Positions 38,987 through 50,253 of a DNA stretch of 64,000 nucleotides are shown here, in pieces; the first letter of the stretch is position 1; each line of letters starts with the position of its first letter. This stretch comes from Paramecium sonneborni. Its lineage: Eukaryota > Ciliophora > Oligohymenophorea > Peniculida > Parameciidae. Location of the stretch: the NCBI GenBank assembly GCA_905182985.1, contig CAJJDN010000181.1, positions 32,934-96,933 on the forward strand, written 5' to 3'. The notes under the pieces are model-generated. The model did no database searches, had not been told where the DNA came from, and was given only the letters and a program-made list of their open reading frames with translations. The translations under genes and the position numbers were made by a program.

Positions 38987-41013
38987 TCATTTAATCAATT
39001 TATTTTAACGCCAAACTCCAATAAATGAACCAAATGTACCATTTCCATCAACATAATCTTGATAGAATTCTCCTTTGTAACATTCATCATTAGATAGGTA
39101 CAATGCTCCTTAACCATCTTTAAGATCATTTTTAAAATGACCAACATACTTAACCCAATAACTAGAAGAATAGATGAAGTATTACTTTTCAATAAGATCA
39201 AAATTAGAACAATCAAATGGAGCATTCAATTTAGTAGGTTCTTTATTGTACAATGTTCCAAATCCAGAAAATTAATCATTTTCAAACTATCCTTCATATG
39301 CCTTTTAACCAACTCCATAGAAGAGTGTACCATATCCATGCATTTTATTCTATTTCCATTATCCTTCATAATAACCACCTTAAACAAATTGATATCTTCC
39401 GAATCCATCTCTTAATTGATTGTAGATTTCTCCAACATATTAGGATCCATCTTGATATTATTCAGTTTTAAAACATCTTGATTTATTCATTTCAATCATC
39501 TATTCCATTTCTTATTTATAATTAATATCTTTTTTGATAGAATAATTAATAGGTATTTCAGTATAACTTAAGGGTATACTATTGCATGATGGATGAGTAT
39601 CTATAGTTATAACATGAGGATGAGTATTTTTAGTAGATTCTAATTAAGGTCGTTTTTAGGATTCTACTAAGGATGTTTATGGTTTAGTTGAGATTGTAGT
39701 AAATCCACCAAGACCAATTGAATATGATTATAATCCATTTCCAATTAATTATTCAATCTTCTCTTTTTCAGTGTTTTATTTCTATTATGAATTATTAGTG
39801 AATTACAATGAAGAATTGACTAACTATCTATTGAATGAATAATCAACTGAAGCATAACTATTCAGTTTTTATTAAACTTATGATTTACTTTGATCTTTTA
39901 TAACCATTTAATCTTAATACTTATAAAATCCTAATTCTTTCTTTTTAGTTTTCTTGATTGTAAGTTTAGGTTTAATTCTCAATTACTCAAATTCAATCAT
40001 TATCTTACTTGGTTTACTTTCTACTTATTCTTTTAATTAATTTAATGGATCTTAAGGACTGTCTTCTTTTAAATTCATGGGAGACTTAGAATCTAAACAA
40101 ATAGCAGAATGATTAATTAAAGAGTTTTCTAATGATTTTGATATTCCTAAATCAGGATTCCCCTTCATTAAATTGTTTAATGATTTGAAATCTGGTCTAG
40201 ATTCTTCATCCATTTATAACATAGCTACAATAACAGATTCATATTTAATTGAATAATTCTTTTTCAATAATGCTAGTTTTCTTGATAAATCAACATGTCC
40301 TCCTTCAAAACTATATAATATATTTATAAATATATATACTCAAAACAATCTCTACAATGATCTAATAAACTTGCTTATAACATACACATTCCTAAACTCC
40401 AAACATCACTTTTATATAGATTGTGTCTAGGGAATTAATTATTCTAATTTATAGCTTCCAATAACTTTGGTGATAATTCAAATAATTTCTAATTCTCAGG
40501 ATTCTATTACGCCATCTAAAATGCACTCTATTGAAAGTAATTATCACAAAGCTTCAATGTGTTTTCATTCACATAACTTATTGTCAATGGTCTTATGTTC
40601 TGATGAACCAAATGTGCTTCTTACATTGTCATTAACAACTTTATCATATTAATATACATTACATTCACTAACCCCATCAATTGATTCCATAGTTCTTACT
40701 CTATCCAAAATGCTCCTCTACCTTTTCTGTTCACTATCTCCTTATGAAATGAAGTCGAGTAATATTCACTTACTATATACATTATCTAATATGAAGTGCA
40801 CAATTCTTATTCCTTCTAAATTCCACTCTCCAATATTTTCACCAAATTCTCATGATCAACCTTTGCTCTCTTTACAAATCCATCATGTTAACTTTAATCC
40901 TATATTATTACTTTCCTCATTGCACATATCTAATTGTATTTTCTAATCAATGTAGCTTTCCCATATCTTGAGTCCTATATTTGACCTTCCTACTTACTCT
41001 CTTGAGAACCCAT
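38987..41013 (-). CDS. Pseudokinase-MORN repeat fusion protein
   Basis: One 29-nt intron (40311-40339) gives 665 residues. Residues about 15-270 align by eye with a protein kinase fold: HENLVKILESG, MQEAHLVHQNIRPLTISYV in place of the catalytic HRD loop (HQN near 137), LKLCDNYF in place of DFG, and a preserved helix-F motif KSDVWSLGMCML. The glycine loop is not visible. The missing HRD and DFG residues argue for a pseudokinase. After a Lys/Ser/Gln-rich linker, residues about 470-660 carry MORN repeats (YVGEIYNQLRDGFGRYQF, YYEGQWKQNKMHGYGTLF, YVGHFKNDLKDGQGALYL). MORN repeats usually bind membrane lipids or scaffold proteins. Likely a cortical or ciliary scaffold. Confidence 0.88.
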
Positions 41014-41814
41014 TTTAGAAATATATATCTTCTATATTATTATTATTTTCAATATATTTTCATTTTCATATTACTTTACTATCATCTAATCACTTTTACT
41101 AATCTTTCTACTCCTCCTTATACATCATAACTTTTCATTTATATTCATCTCTCTCATTATCTCTCAAATTCAAATATTTTATTAACTATCAAACTTTTCC
41201 TTCTTTAATTGTATATACTTAATTTACTTTTTCTAAAGGAATCATTTGTGATACATTAATACAATAAGTAAATTTTTGCTACTCTAATCTCAACTTTTAT
41301 TAATTAAATTTCTTTTCATGTATCATAAAAAAAACAACAATATATTGTTTTTATGTTAAGTTTTTACTTTATAATATGAACTTAGTAGTAAGTAAAGACA
41401 GTTTGAGATTAAAATTATTAGATTTTGTAGAAGTAACTAATATTTTGAGTTAGATAAAAAAATAAAAGTAACTATAAAATTATTTACTGAATCGTTTATG
41501 ATTGAATCTTTAAATGGATTTTGAATTTTTAAAAGAAGAAACAAAAGAGATATAAAAGATGTAGATTAATTAAAATATAAAAAGCCTAAGTGTTTAAGTA
41601 ATGGAATTAAGAGAGGTTATGATAAAAGAGTGAGGAATATTTGAAATTTGATTGATAAAATTAGATGATAAAATATTGTGATAAATAGATTAATTGAAAA
41701 GAATGAAAATTATAATAATTCAAAATTGTGAATTGAATAGATAAAGGGAATTGAATAATTTGATTGGTTATAATAAAAAAGTAAAGAATGATAAGTTTTA
41801 TGATAATAACTATT
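41014..41814. other. Spacer, nothing seen
   Basis: About 0.8 kb, T-rich on the left and A-rich on the right half. No supported frame; it contains the promoter of the pseudokinase-MORN gene and the 3' flank of the next minus-strand gene. Confidence 0.5.
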
Positions 41815-42369
41815 TCAAGGGTAATGTAGAGAATGAGACATTGTGTTTTCTATTTCAATAGTTTTGGATTCAAATGGATAGATTTAGATTTTGGGAGGGT
41901 TTCTATAATATCTTGAGACAGCAGGTAACTTTAATCTTGGACTACAACTTCGTCTTTGTTGATTGTAATATTTTTTATCAGTATCGTCTTTTTGAAAATT
42001 GTTCATTTTATCAATCCTATATTTAAGATTTTCTTTGGGTTTAGAATTGCGAGAGGAGTGAAATACAACATTATTGGGTGATTTTTCAATAATAAATGCT
42101 GCTCTAACAATGGGATCAAGATTTTTGATATATTAAGCAATTTCTGAGGATGCTCCACGATAATTTTTATATCTGCCTAGAATGGTAGGATCAGAGAAGA
42201 GTTTTTAATTTTCGAGTCTTATTTAAATAAATTAGAGATGATACTTTAAAATGGGATTTCTAGCAAGAATGTTAGAGTTGAGAGAATTGAATTTTAATAG
42301 CATATCTGAATTATGAAGGTTAGCATCAAGTGTAAAGGGATTTAGTTGTATTTTATTAGAGACATACAT
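41815..42369 (-). CDS. Small basic protein of unknown function
   Basis: An intron-free frame of 184 residues. Codons are balanced and include CTC, CTT and CCC unlike random AT-rich frames. Visible stretches: NILARNPILKYHLQF, LFSDPTILGRYKNYRGASSE, a likely helix IAQYIKNLDPIVRAAFIIEK, and a basic Arg/Tyr/Pro-rich C-terminus. No signal peptide or transmembrane helix. Not recognised. Its start lies 90 bp from the divergent U2AF gene start, so the two genes share one short promoter region. Confidence 0.82.
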
Positions 42370-42459
42370 AAAATAATATATTTATAAAAAGATAATAATA
42401 AATATAGATAGATGGAGTTCATATAGTGATATATAAAAAGTATTAATAATCTTTTTTTA

Positions 42460-43730
42460 ATGGATAATAAAAAGAAATTAAAAAAGAAGGTTGATGATTC
42501 TGATAGTAGTGATTTGGATGAATAACTAAATGAGATATCTAAGAAATATAAGTAAATGATTAGATGATAAGAATAAAGAAATCGACCCAGACCAGAAAAG
42601 TAGGAAATTCCAATATTAAAAAAAGTGAAGCCACCTGAACCTCCTCCTTAACCACCATAACCTACAGCTTTACCATAATTATCTTCATTTAAAAAGAGTG
42701 ATAGTGGTGCATATAAAGTACCATAACATTTACATAAAAATTATCCTCATGCAGTGTATTAAATATTAGATTAATTAAAAATAGACGACTCTATTTAGGT
42801 AATCTGCCAGATAATGTTGATAAGGATCATCTACACAATTACATAAGATAATAAATGGAATCTCATGGAGCTGTATTAGATCCTGGAGATCCTGTTATTT
42901 AAGTGTAATTACAACCAGGTTAAAAATATTGCTTTGTGTAATTCAGAAGTATTGAAGAGACAGAAGCAGCTTTATAAATTGAAACTATTAATTATTAAGG
43001 AAAACCACTCAAATTCAAAAGAGTTAAAGATTATGATATCAGTCCACGTATTGAAGGTGAAAGGGAAGTCCCTAAAATATTACCTAAAGAACCTGCTTAA
43101 AAATTATTCGTTTGTGGATTAGCACCTGATACTGATAATGATGCTTTAGCTAATATTCTAAGCGAATATGGAAATTTAAAATCATTAAATGTTGTTAGAG
43201 ATACTAAAAATGTTTGTAAAGGATTTGCTTTCTGTGAATTTGAAACTGATCTAGAAACTTAAAATTGTGTTAATGGATTAAATAATAAAGTTATTGGAGG
43301 TAGATTATTATAGGTTAAAAAAAATGCTTAATTACCTACTCCTACTTAAGATTATATTATTGATACTATTACTTTAGGAGAATAATCTGCATTTGAACTT
43401 AAATTATAATAAATTAATTAAATGAAAGTTAGTAGTGTTGTTGTTATTAATAATGCTGTCAGAATTAAAAATATTGAAGATGATTATGAATTTAATTTTG
43501 TTGTTAAAGATTTAAAAAAAGAAATTGAAAAAATTGGTAGATTGATTAGTATGGTTGTCCCAAGAAAAAAAGATGGCTATTCAGAAGGAATTGGAAAAGT
43601 TTTTGTTGAATTTGAAAATGAATAATTTGCCAAAATTGCTATCATTCTTTTATAAAATAAAAAATATGATGGAAGAGAAATTGATATTGCATTCTATGAT
43701 CCAAGATTATATGCAGATAAATAATATTGA
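42460..43730 (+). CDS. U2AF2: U2AF large subunit (splicing factor)
   Basis: Introns at 42552-42578 (27 nt, containing an in-frame TGA) and 42756-42784 (29 nt) give 404 residues. RRM1 (about 88-170) begins RLYLGNLPDNVDKDHL and has YCFVQFRSIEETEAAL; RRM2 (about 190-270) begins LFVCGLAPDTDNDALANIL with GFAFCEFE; the third domain is the U2AF-homology motif with the acidic helix EDDYEFNFVVKDLKKE and IGKVFVEFEN, ending YDPRLYADKQY. In other eukaryotes it binds the polypyrimidine tract and SF1 at the 3' splice site. The N-terminus is Lys/Asp/Ser then Pro-rich; there is no RS domain and no Trp for the usual U2AF-small-subunit contact. Confidence 0.95.
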
Positions 43731-44716
43731 TTCATTATCATACATCTTTCAATTATATTCATTTATATATTATATCAAGAATTTATATTCAAATTTAAAT
43801 ATATCATCAAATATACCCTAATACTTCATTTTTATTATTCGAAAAACATATCTCATTTAAGATATCTTTCTATATTAATTAAACTATATAAAAAGTTTCT
43901 GAAAGAATCAATTTCATTTCGAAATTTATTTTTAATTAGTTTCAATTCTATCTTTTTATTGAAAAACTGAATAATTCATAATTTAGAAAATATTAAATTA
44001 TTTGAATATTTAATGTTGGTTTTAAAATTATAATAGATATTAATTCTTTAAAAAATATGTATTTTTATTAATAATATTTTGTTCATTTGAATCATTTTTT
44101 TGTAAGACTTTATTAATTACATAGATTATTAAAATTTTATTATATTATCATTCATAATCTAATTATTATTACACTTTGTAATTAAAGATCTAAAATTTCG
44201 CTAATAAAAATTTTGTAATTTAAGTTATAGAAATTTTTGTTAATCTCAAATAAGTTTTAAAATAAAGGTATTGTATTTGTGATATCTAAAAAGTAAAGGT
44301 AAATAATTGGTGTGAAGATTTTGATCCAAGATAGTTGGATAAGTTATACATTATTTGAGGTTACTACAAAATACAAATATATGACAGAAATATGGATTGG
44401 CTTTAATTGAAGATAGGAGGAAAGATGTAAAAGATTGAAATAGAAGTTAATCGGAATAAATAATAATATGAGGGAAAGGATAAATATGTTTTAAATACGA
44501 ATTTTAAAGGATTTAATCTCTTGCTAAATTGGTAAAATGTATTAGAGATGATTTTATGTTCAAATGAAGATTAGAAATTTTTTTATTTTTAATGATGTAT
44601 AAAGTCATCATCATATAGAATAATATTAGAATAAGTATGACAGTGTATTTTGATGTCGAAATTTATTAATGATTTAAAAAAAATAATCATTGAAATATTT
44701 ATAAAATTTCGCGCTT
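43731..44716. other. Spacer, nothing seen
   Basis: About 1 kb between two plus-strand genes, AT-rich, with no supported frame, repeat or RNA gene. Confidence 0.5.
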
Positions 44717-45424
44717 ATGGAATTTGAAAACGATAGTTGTCAGGCTCAATCAACACCTAATTTTTAGAATCCTTTGCTTTATACTCCTTAACATAGTTAA
44801 TAATTTTACTCAGTGCCACCAAATACAATCAATCAAACGTAATGTTAAAAACCATAAAATTAATTTTGGATTGAAGGAACTAATTTGATAAATCAATAAT
44901 AAATGTTTGTTTAGCAAACATTATAATAATAACCAGCATTATAGATTCAAACTTAATAGTTTTTCTAATAACCTTAAGAATAAAATGATGATGATCATGA
45001 TTAAGACTACAAACCAGAAGAAGAATAAGAGTCTGATTCTACAAGTAGTGAAGAATAATAGGATGATGTACAAGAAGAAGGTATATAAATAAACTTAATT
45101 TTAAGAATAATTTGATGATCCTGATTTTGATTTACAAGCATACCTAAAAGTTCGTGATCAACTTTGATATTTATTATGAATTAAATTTAAATTCAAAATA
45201 AACCAAATTCTGCTCGTAATACTTCTCAAAGAATTCGAAATACTTCGTAACACTACCAACAATCATAAGTGCTTGTTAAAACAAAGTGTGTATAATTTCA
45301 GAAGATAAAATAAAATAATTTGCTTGAATTATTACTCATGGATACTGGAACAAGAATGCCATCACCAATTTCTAGTTAAATCAGTGTAGGAATAGGAAGA
45401 ATACCAAAGGATTTTTTTAATTGA
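44717..45424 (+). CDS. Gln/Glu/Asp-rich protein, 3' part uncertain
   Basis: The first exon encodes a Gln/Pro-rich segment with IEGTNLINQQQMFVQQ followed by an acidic run (DDDHDQDYKPEEEQ, DSTSSEEQ). A 25-nt intron (45081-45105) leads into FDDPDFDLQAYLKVRDQL and a TGA at 45165-45167, giving about 140 residues. A different frame just downstream (45178-45424) is also coding-like (NKPNSARNTSQRIRNTSQ, then TGTRMPSPISSQISVG) and ends in TGA at 45422-45424. I could not connect the two with a normal intron, so either the gene ends at 45167, it has an odd intron, or there is a frame shift. Probably a disordered nuclear protein. Confidence 0.55.
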
Positions 45425-45798
45425 TTTAGTTATTTATATATCGACATAATCATTTTTTTGAGTGATCTTACATAAACATTTGAAATTATATATTTTCCAT
45501 ATGAATTTAAGCAATATGAATATTTCAACTTAAAAAAAGAGTATTTAAGCTAATTGAGGTTGTTTTAATTTTTCGAATTATATTCTGATTTTCTTAAATA
45601 GATGGTAATGATTAGAGTAATTATATTGTAAGTGTAATTTAAAGATAATGTTATTATAGGATTAATACTTGTTTAAATTATTGTAGTTTTGTATATTAAG
45701 TAGATAAGAATAAAAAAATGATGTTTTGAAAAAGAAATATAATATTATTAATATGATGAATGTGATTATAATAATGATAATTTAAATTTTAGTCTGTG
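45425..45798. other. Spacer, nothing seen
   Basis: Short AT-rich spacer between two plus-strand genes; no motif recognised. Confidence 0.45.
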
Positions 45799-46283
45799 AT
45801 GTTAATGAGAGAAGAGAATAAAAATAAATTAAATATATTAATATTAATAATGAAGAAGTTCTTAAATTTTGATTTGCAAAGATCAACTTATGCAAATCCA
45901 GTGTTAAAAGAATTAGCTTAATTAAGTTTATTAAAGAAGATTTAGAGCAAGAAATTATTAGAAGTAGCAGAATTAGGATAGAGATGTTATTCAATAGAGT
46001 AGAAGGATAATAAATGGTTGGAATAGATTTCTGAATGTTTTGAACATTATAAGACTGAAGTAAAGAGAGTTGGAGGTATATTAAAATAAGCAGAATAAGA
46101 GATGATGCAAATTGAGGTAAAATAGTTGCACTCCTCCAAATATAGGATGAATTTATGACGAAAGAGATGAATTGTTATAGTTTAGTAAGCGAATTCGAGA
46201 TGGAATCATGCATAAAAGATTATAAATTATAATGTTTAAATTAGAAGCAAAAAGTACTTGATAGGATTAATGAATTAAATTGA
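45799..46283 (+). CDS. Small helical protein of unknown function
   Basis: One 29-nt intron (46117-46145) gives 151 residues. Start could be the ATG at 45799 or the next one two codons later. The product is Lys/Glu/Leu-rich and helical: KKIQSKKLLEVAELGQRCY, FEHYKTEVKRVGGILKQAE, ending VLDRINELN. A likely coiled coil without a membrane segment. Not recognised. It is followed after 35 bp by another plus-strand gene. Confidence 0.75.
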
Positions 46284-46318
46284 GTATATAACAAGTCACG
46301 CATTTCGCCATAATCTCT

Positions 46319-47179
46319 ATGGTATTGATATAAATCTAAGTGTTCCAAGCCACTCTCTTAAAGTAATACTGTCGGGTCCTTCCATAAAACATAACAAAGA
46401 AGTCTCCTACTGGTTCTGGTAGATTATCTAAGACGATGGTTAGAACTCATCTAAATACTCAAAAATCAAAAAATAGATCAGAAACCATAGATGTAGTCAT
46501 TAGACCTAAAGATTCTATACCAGATGAAACTAATTCATTTAGATAAAAGATAATTAATTAGAGAGTAATTGTATTTAACACTTTCAATCGCATCATCAGT
46601 GTTGATCGTTCTGGTATCAGAATGCATAGAGCTTAACTATTGAGACATTTAAGAGAATTCTATAGTCAAATCATTGTTGAATAAATTAACAAAGTACTTA
46701 AACTACCTGATAATTTAACACTTTAGATGTATGAATAACTCGTTACCTCATTATCACAATTGGATAGACAATAATACTTAAATTTATGTTTTTAGATATA
46801 TGATCTATCAGCATAAGGTGTTATTACTAGTACAAATTTACTATCAATACTATCAGTAGAGAAAAATACTTCAATAATAGAGAATGATATTTTAACAATG
46901 ATTAAGTTTAGATAAGGTCTACTTATGTCATAATTAGATAAAAGTGAATCATCAAGATTACCTAAGCTAAGAACCATCGTAATAAATCACAAAAGAACTT
47001 AAAAAGGGAAACGAATGATGATCTCTTAATTCGAAGATGAAATAGATCATATTGTAGTACATCCAATAAATAGGCTAAAACTGATTGATAGAAATCAGTT
47101 TAATAAGATTTGGAATGATCAGATTCCTGGAATAATATAAGACATCTTCAAAAACTTGAATGATTATTATTATTAATGA
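46319..47179 (+). CDS. EF-hand-like protein of unknown function
   Basis: A single-exon frame of 286 residues. A basic, Thr/Ser-rich leader (about 60 residues) precedes a helical domain with VFNTFNRIISVDRSGIRM and LCFQIYDLSAQGVITSTNLL. Both loops resemble degenerate EF-hands (D-x-S-x-G-x-I) but lack enough acidic ligands to bind calcium with confidence. The C-terminus contains a basic stretch HKRTQKGKRMM and helix FNKIWNDQIPGIIQDIF. The general shape suggests a calcineurin-B or CBL-type fold. The TGA stop overlaps the ATG of the next gene. N-terminal start is the first ATG after the preceding gene; a hidden 5' exon is possible. Confidence 0.75.
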
Positions 47180-47570
47180 GTACCGAGACAACTGAGTTTA
47201 TTCCTAAAAGAATGGCAGTAGCAGTAGCAATCTTGATTATATTCATACTGCATTATACAACACTTCTAATAAATGGTTTCTTAAAGGGTCCAGAACAAAA
47301 GGAATATGTAAATAGGAGAGTATTTTTGTATGGGATAGCAGGTATGTATAAATGGATAATTCTATAGGTTTGTTGAGTATGTCAACAATATAAAGTAGTG
47401 TTTTTTCAGCTATCCTAGCTTGGTTGACATTTGTACCTCTAGCAATATTACATCTATGTATTTATGAAAAATTTCAAAATTTAAACAATCACAAAGACAC
47501 ATTGTGGTTAGCATACTATGGATTACAATTTGTTTGGTTCTTAGGAATAATCATAGATTTCTATTCATGA
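47176..47570 (+). CDS. Small multi-pass membrane protein
   Basis: One 26-nt intron (47342-47367) gives 122 residues. Three or four hydrophobic segments: about residues 12-35 (MAVAVAILIIFILHYTTLLI), 57-90 (SVFSAILAWLTFVPLAILHL) and 103-121 (GLQFVWFLGIIIDFY). The loops are short and polar. No family recognised; size and layout fit a small ER or vesicle membrane protein. The ATG shares three bases with the TGA of the preceding gene; the next in-frame ATG (47212) would give a shorter protein starting directly at the first membrane helix. Confidence 0.78.
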
Positions 47571-47680
47571 TCCATATATATTTAATCATTTATACAATCT
47601 ATACACTAAATGTCTTGAATAGTATTAAGTATTATTGTCACAATTATATATATATACAATTATATATATATATATATAAA
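47571..47680. repeat. TA dinucleotide-rich microsatellite in convergent spacer
   Basis: The last 40 bases before the next gene's stop are almost pure TATATA. It lies between two convergent gene ends and is the kind of slippage-prone repeat common in AT-rich spacers. Confidence 0.75.
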
Positions 47681-48637
47681 TCAATTTAACTTCTTAGAAT
47701 TCTTAATTACATTATTGAGCTATTCAGCAAATAATTTTCTTATTCTAATATGTTTAGGTTTATCCTATATTTCTGCTTCTTCTTTTGTAAATCTTTTCAA
47801 TCTTATAACAACACCTTAAGTTGAATGTATTTCCTCATTTGATAACTTAAGTAACTCAGACAACTTATATGAACTATGTTAAGATTCTGCTACTCTTCTC
47901 TTTTTATTCAACTATGCTGTTAATATCTCCCTTGAAAAGAAACTTTAATCTGTTTATTTCAGAGGGACACTCTGATTTCTTGATAAAATACGACTATCCT
48001 TATATGTTTAATCAAGAGTTGCTTATTCATCCAAATCATTAAATGCTTTTGAAGTCTCTCCTTTTCTTAAATCTAATTCATTCTAACATTTTTATTTTAA
48101 AAACTGTTTAAAGTATTATTCATAATGTTGTAGTTGTTCTTCAGAATTCTGCTTAATCTTCTATAATTATAGCATTTATGATAATTCTTTCAATCTTGAT
48201 TAATCAGATACTTGACTTAATAATTTATTTGACCATAACTCATTTGTCAATATTAATCCTTTGTTCTTATGTAATTTATGTACAAACTAATCTTACATCT
48301 TATTATTGTGTATTTTGGCGATCACTTCTTTATAATCTGCTTTTTGTGATATACTTCTAGCTATTCCTGATGCTTTTTTTAAGTGCATATAATATAAATC
48401 TAAGTTTGCATTCTTTGTGAATGTCTCAAAAGTCTTTCTTCGCTATACTAATTTTGGATCAGAAATTATGTTAGGGATTTAGAATAAATACTTAAATTTA
48501 TCACTCTCATTTTAACTTATTTTATTATTTGTTTCTTTCTTTTTTATTGAACTCACATCTTCAAAATGAACTGAATTTTTATGTCCTTTAGTTAATTTAA
48601 TTTCTTTTGATTTTGGAGACTCTAAGGAATCCCCCAT
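47681..48637 (-). CDS. Lys/Gln-rich helical protein of unknown function
   Basis: An intron-free frame of 318 residues. It is basic and helical, with a Ser/Lys-rich leader (MGDSLESPKSKEIKLTKGHK), a middle with FETFTKNANLDLYYMHLKK and QKADYKEVIAKIHNNKM, and a C-terminal part with RLKRFTKEEAEIQDKPKHIR. There is no signal peptide or membrane helix and no motif that I know. Its ATG is the only one before the spacer. Convergent with the small membrane protein gene. Confidence 0.83.
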
Positions 48638-48919
48638 TTTATATAAATAATATAATCTTTAATTTTATTTATTTACATAATTTAAGAATTATTAATTTTA
48701 TATATATAATTATATTAACTATTCTCAAATAATTTTTTTAGTATTTTTATTTGGTTATTATAATTAATAAATAATTTAAAATATATTTATAATATTATTT
48801 ATATATAATATAATAATACTAATATAAGATATATCAAAATATAATAGTATTTAAAATATTAAGATAATAATATTAATATTAATATTAATAATAATAATAA
48901 TAATATTGTTTGATGTAAC
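48638..48919. repeat. Spacer with (AAT/ATT) microsatellite
   Basis: The spacer between two minus-strand genes is nearly pure A and T. Its right end (about 48863-48907) is an irregular AATATT/AAT trinucleotide array. No gene. Confidence 0.7.
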
Positions 48920-50050
48920 TCAAAACATGATGGCAAATACAATAAGAATTCCTAGAGCAATAAATTGTGAATAATTTCCACTTTCAGTTAAATAGAAATC
49001 CAAAATTTTAGGTTTGAGAGATTCTGTTAAATCAGTAATATCTGGTTCATTTTCAGTGTCAGTTCTAATAAAGAGGATGCATAAATATTTATTTTCAACA
49101 TCAATCCAATTTTAGAATCCATGAATACCTGGACTAGAATAAATAGATGGTTTATTATTGCTATCGATTCCAAATATCCATGCTCCAATAGCAAAACTAT
49201 AAGAATCTTCAACTTCTTAGACAACATCATCTTTCATGACTTCTTCTGAGACTGGTAAATCTCCAGTATAATCTTATAACATCAATTGAACAGTAGAAGC
49301 TAATAAAATTTATTTTCCTTCAAAAGATCCTTAATTTAAGAGCATTCTTAAGAAATTACTATAATCATTCATGCTAATTAATAAACCATCTGCTATAGCA
49401 ATATTGTTTCCTTTATCTCCGTCAAATGCTGTAAATGTAGCATTTTTCATTCCCATAGGTGTAGCAATATATTGATTGAATAATTCATGAAATGTTCTTT
49501 CTGATACTTTTTCTGCCATTCCTCCAGCAATTTACATTCCGATATCACTATAACCAACTTTAGTACCTCCTGGGAAGTAAACATTACTGGCTGCATATTT
49601 ACCACCATTAGCAATACCAAGTACAGATTCTTATAGAGATATATTTAAATCAAAGACCCAATCATCTGCTAATTTATAACCTGATGTATGAGTCATTAGA
49701 TTCTTTAATGTCATTGTTGGATTACTATCTTTAAAATCTGGATATATATCAGTTACTTTAGTATCAAGACTTAATAACTGTAACTCTACAAGCTTCATTA
49801 TTGTTGCCATTGCTATCCATTTACAACCAGAAGCTATATGAATTGTTGTATTATCATCATAAGGTTGGGTACCTGTTGAACTCAAATGCTCTTTCATATA
49901 TATTGAACCATCTGCTCCTTATATTAGAATACTCATTTTATTATCCATTATATCAAGCTTATCATTTATTTCAGATATTATTTCATCCTTTGTTGCACAA
50001 CTACCACTTATTATAAGCAATACTGTTATAATTAAACTTAAAAACTTCAT
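48920..50050 (-). CDS. Exported serine beta-lactamase-like hydrolase
   Basis: A single-exon frame of 376 residues. The N-terminus MKFLSLIITVLLIISGSCA is a signal peptide. The beta-lactamase/penicillin-binding fold is marked by the SxxK motif ASGCKWIA (Ser 74, Lys 77), the motif LMTHTSGY, a Y-S-D in VGYSDIG in place of YxN (Tyr 167), and IHG in place of KTG near the C-terminus. Eukaryotic relatives (LACTB-like, bacterial class C-type esterases) cleave ester or peptide bonds. The last 20 residues are hydrophobic after Ser/Gly/Asn (ESGNYSQFIALGILIVF), so the protein is likely GPI-anchored or tail-anchored on the surface or in a lysosome. Whether it acts on beta-lactams is unknown. Confidence 0.92.
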
Positions 50051-50253
50051 TTATTTCTTTTTTATTATTCAATCTAAAAAAGATTTTCTACACACTTAAA
50101 TATTTAAATTCAATGACATAATATCATATATTATATGAATTAATTAATCTCAATCTATTCATTAATTATACTCTCTTAACTATTTTATTATAATAACGTA
50201 TTTTATTAAGTTGAAACATTGTAAAAATATCACTTCTTATTTCAATTATAATT

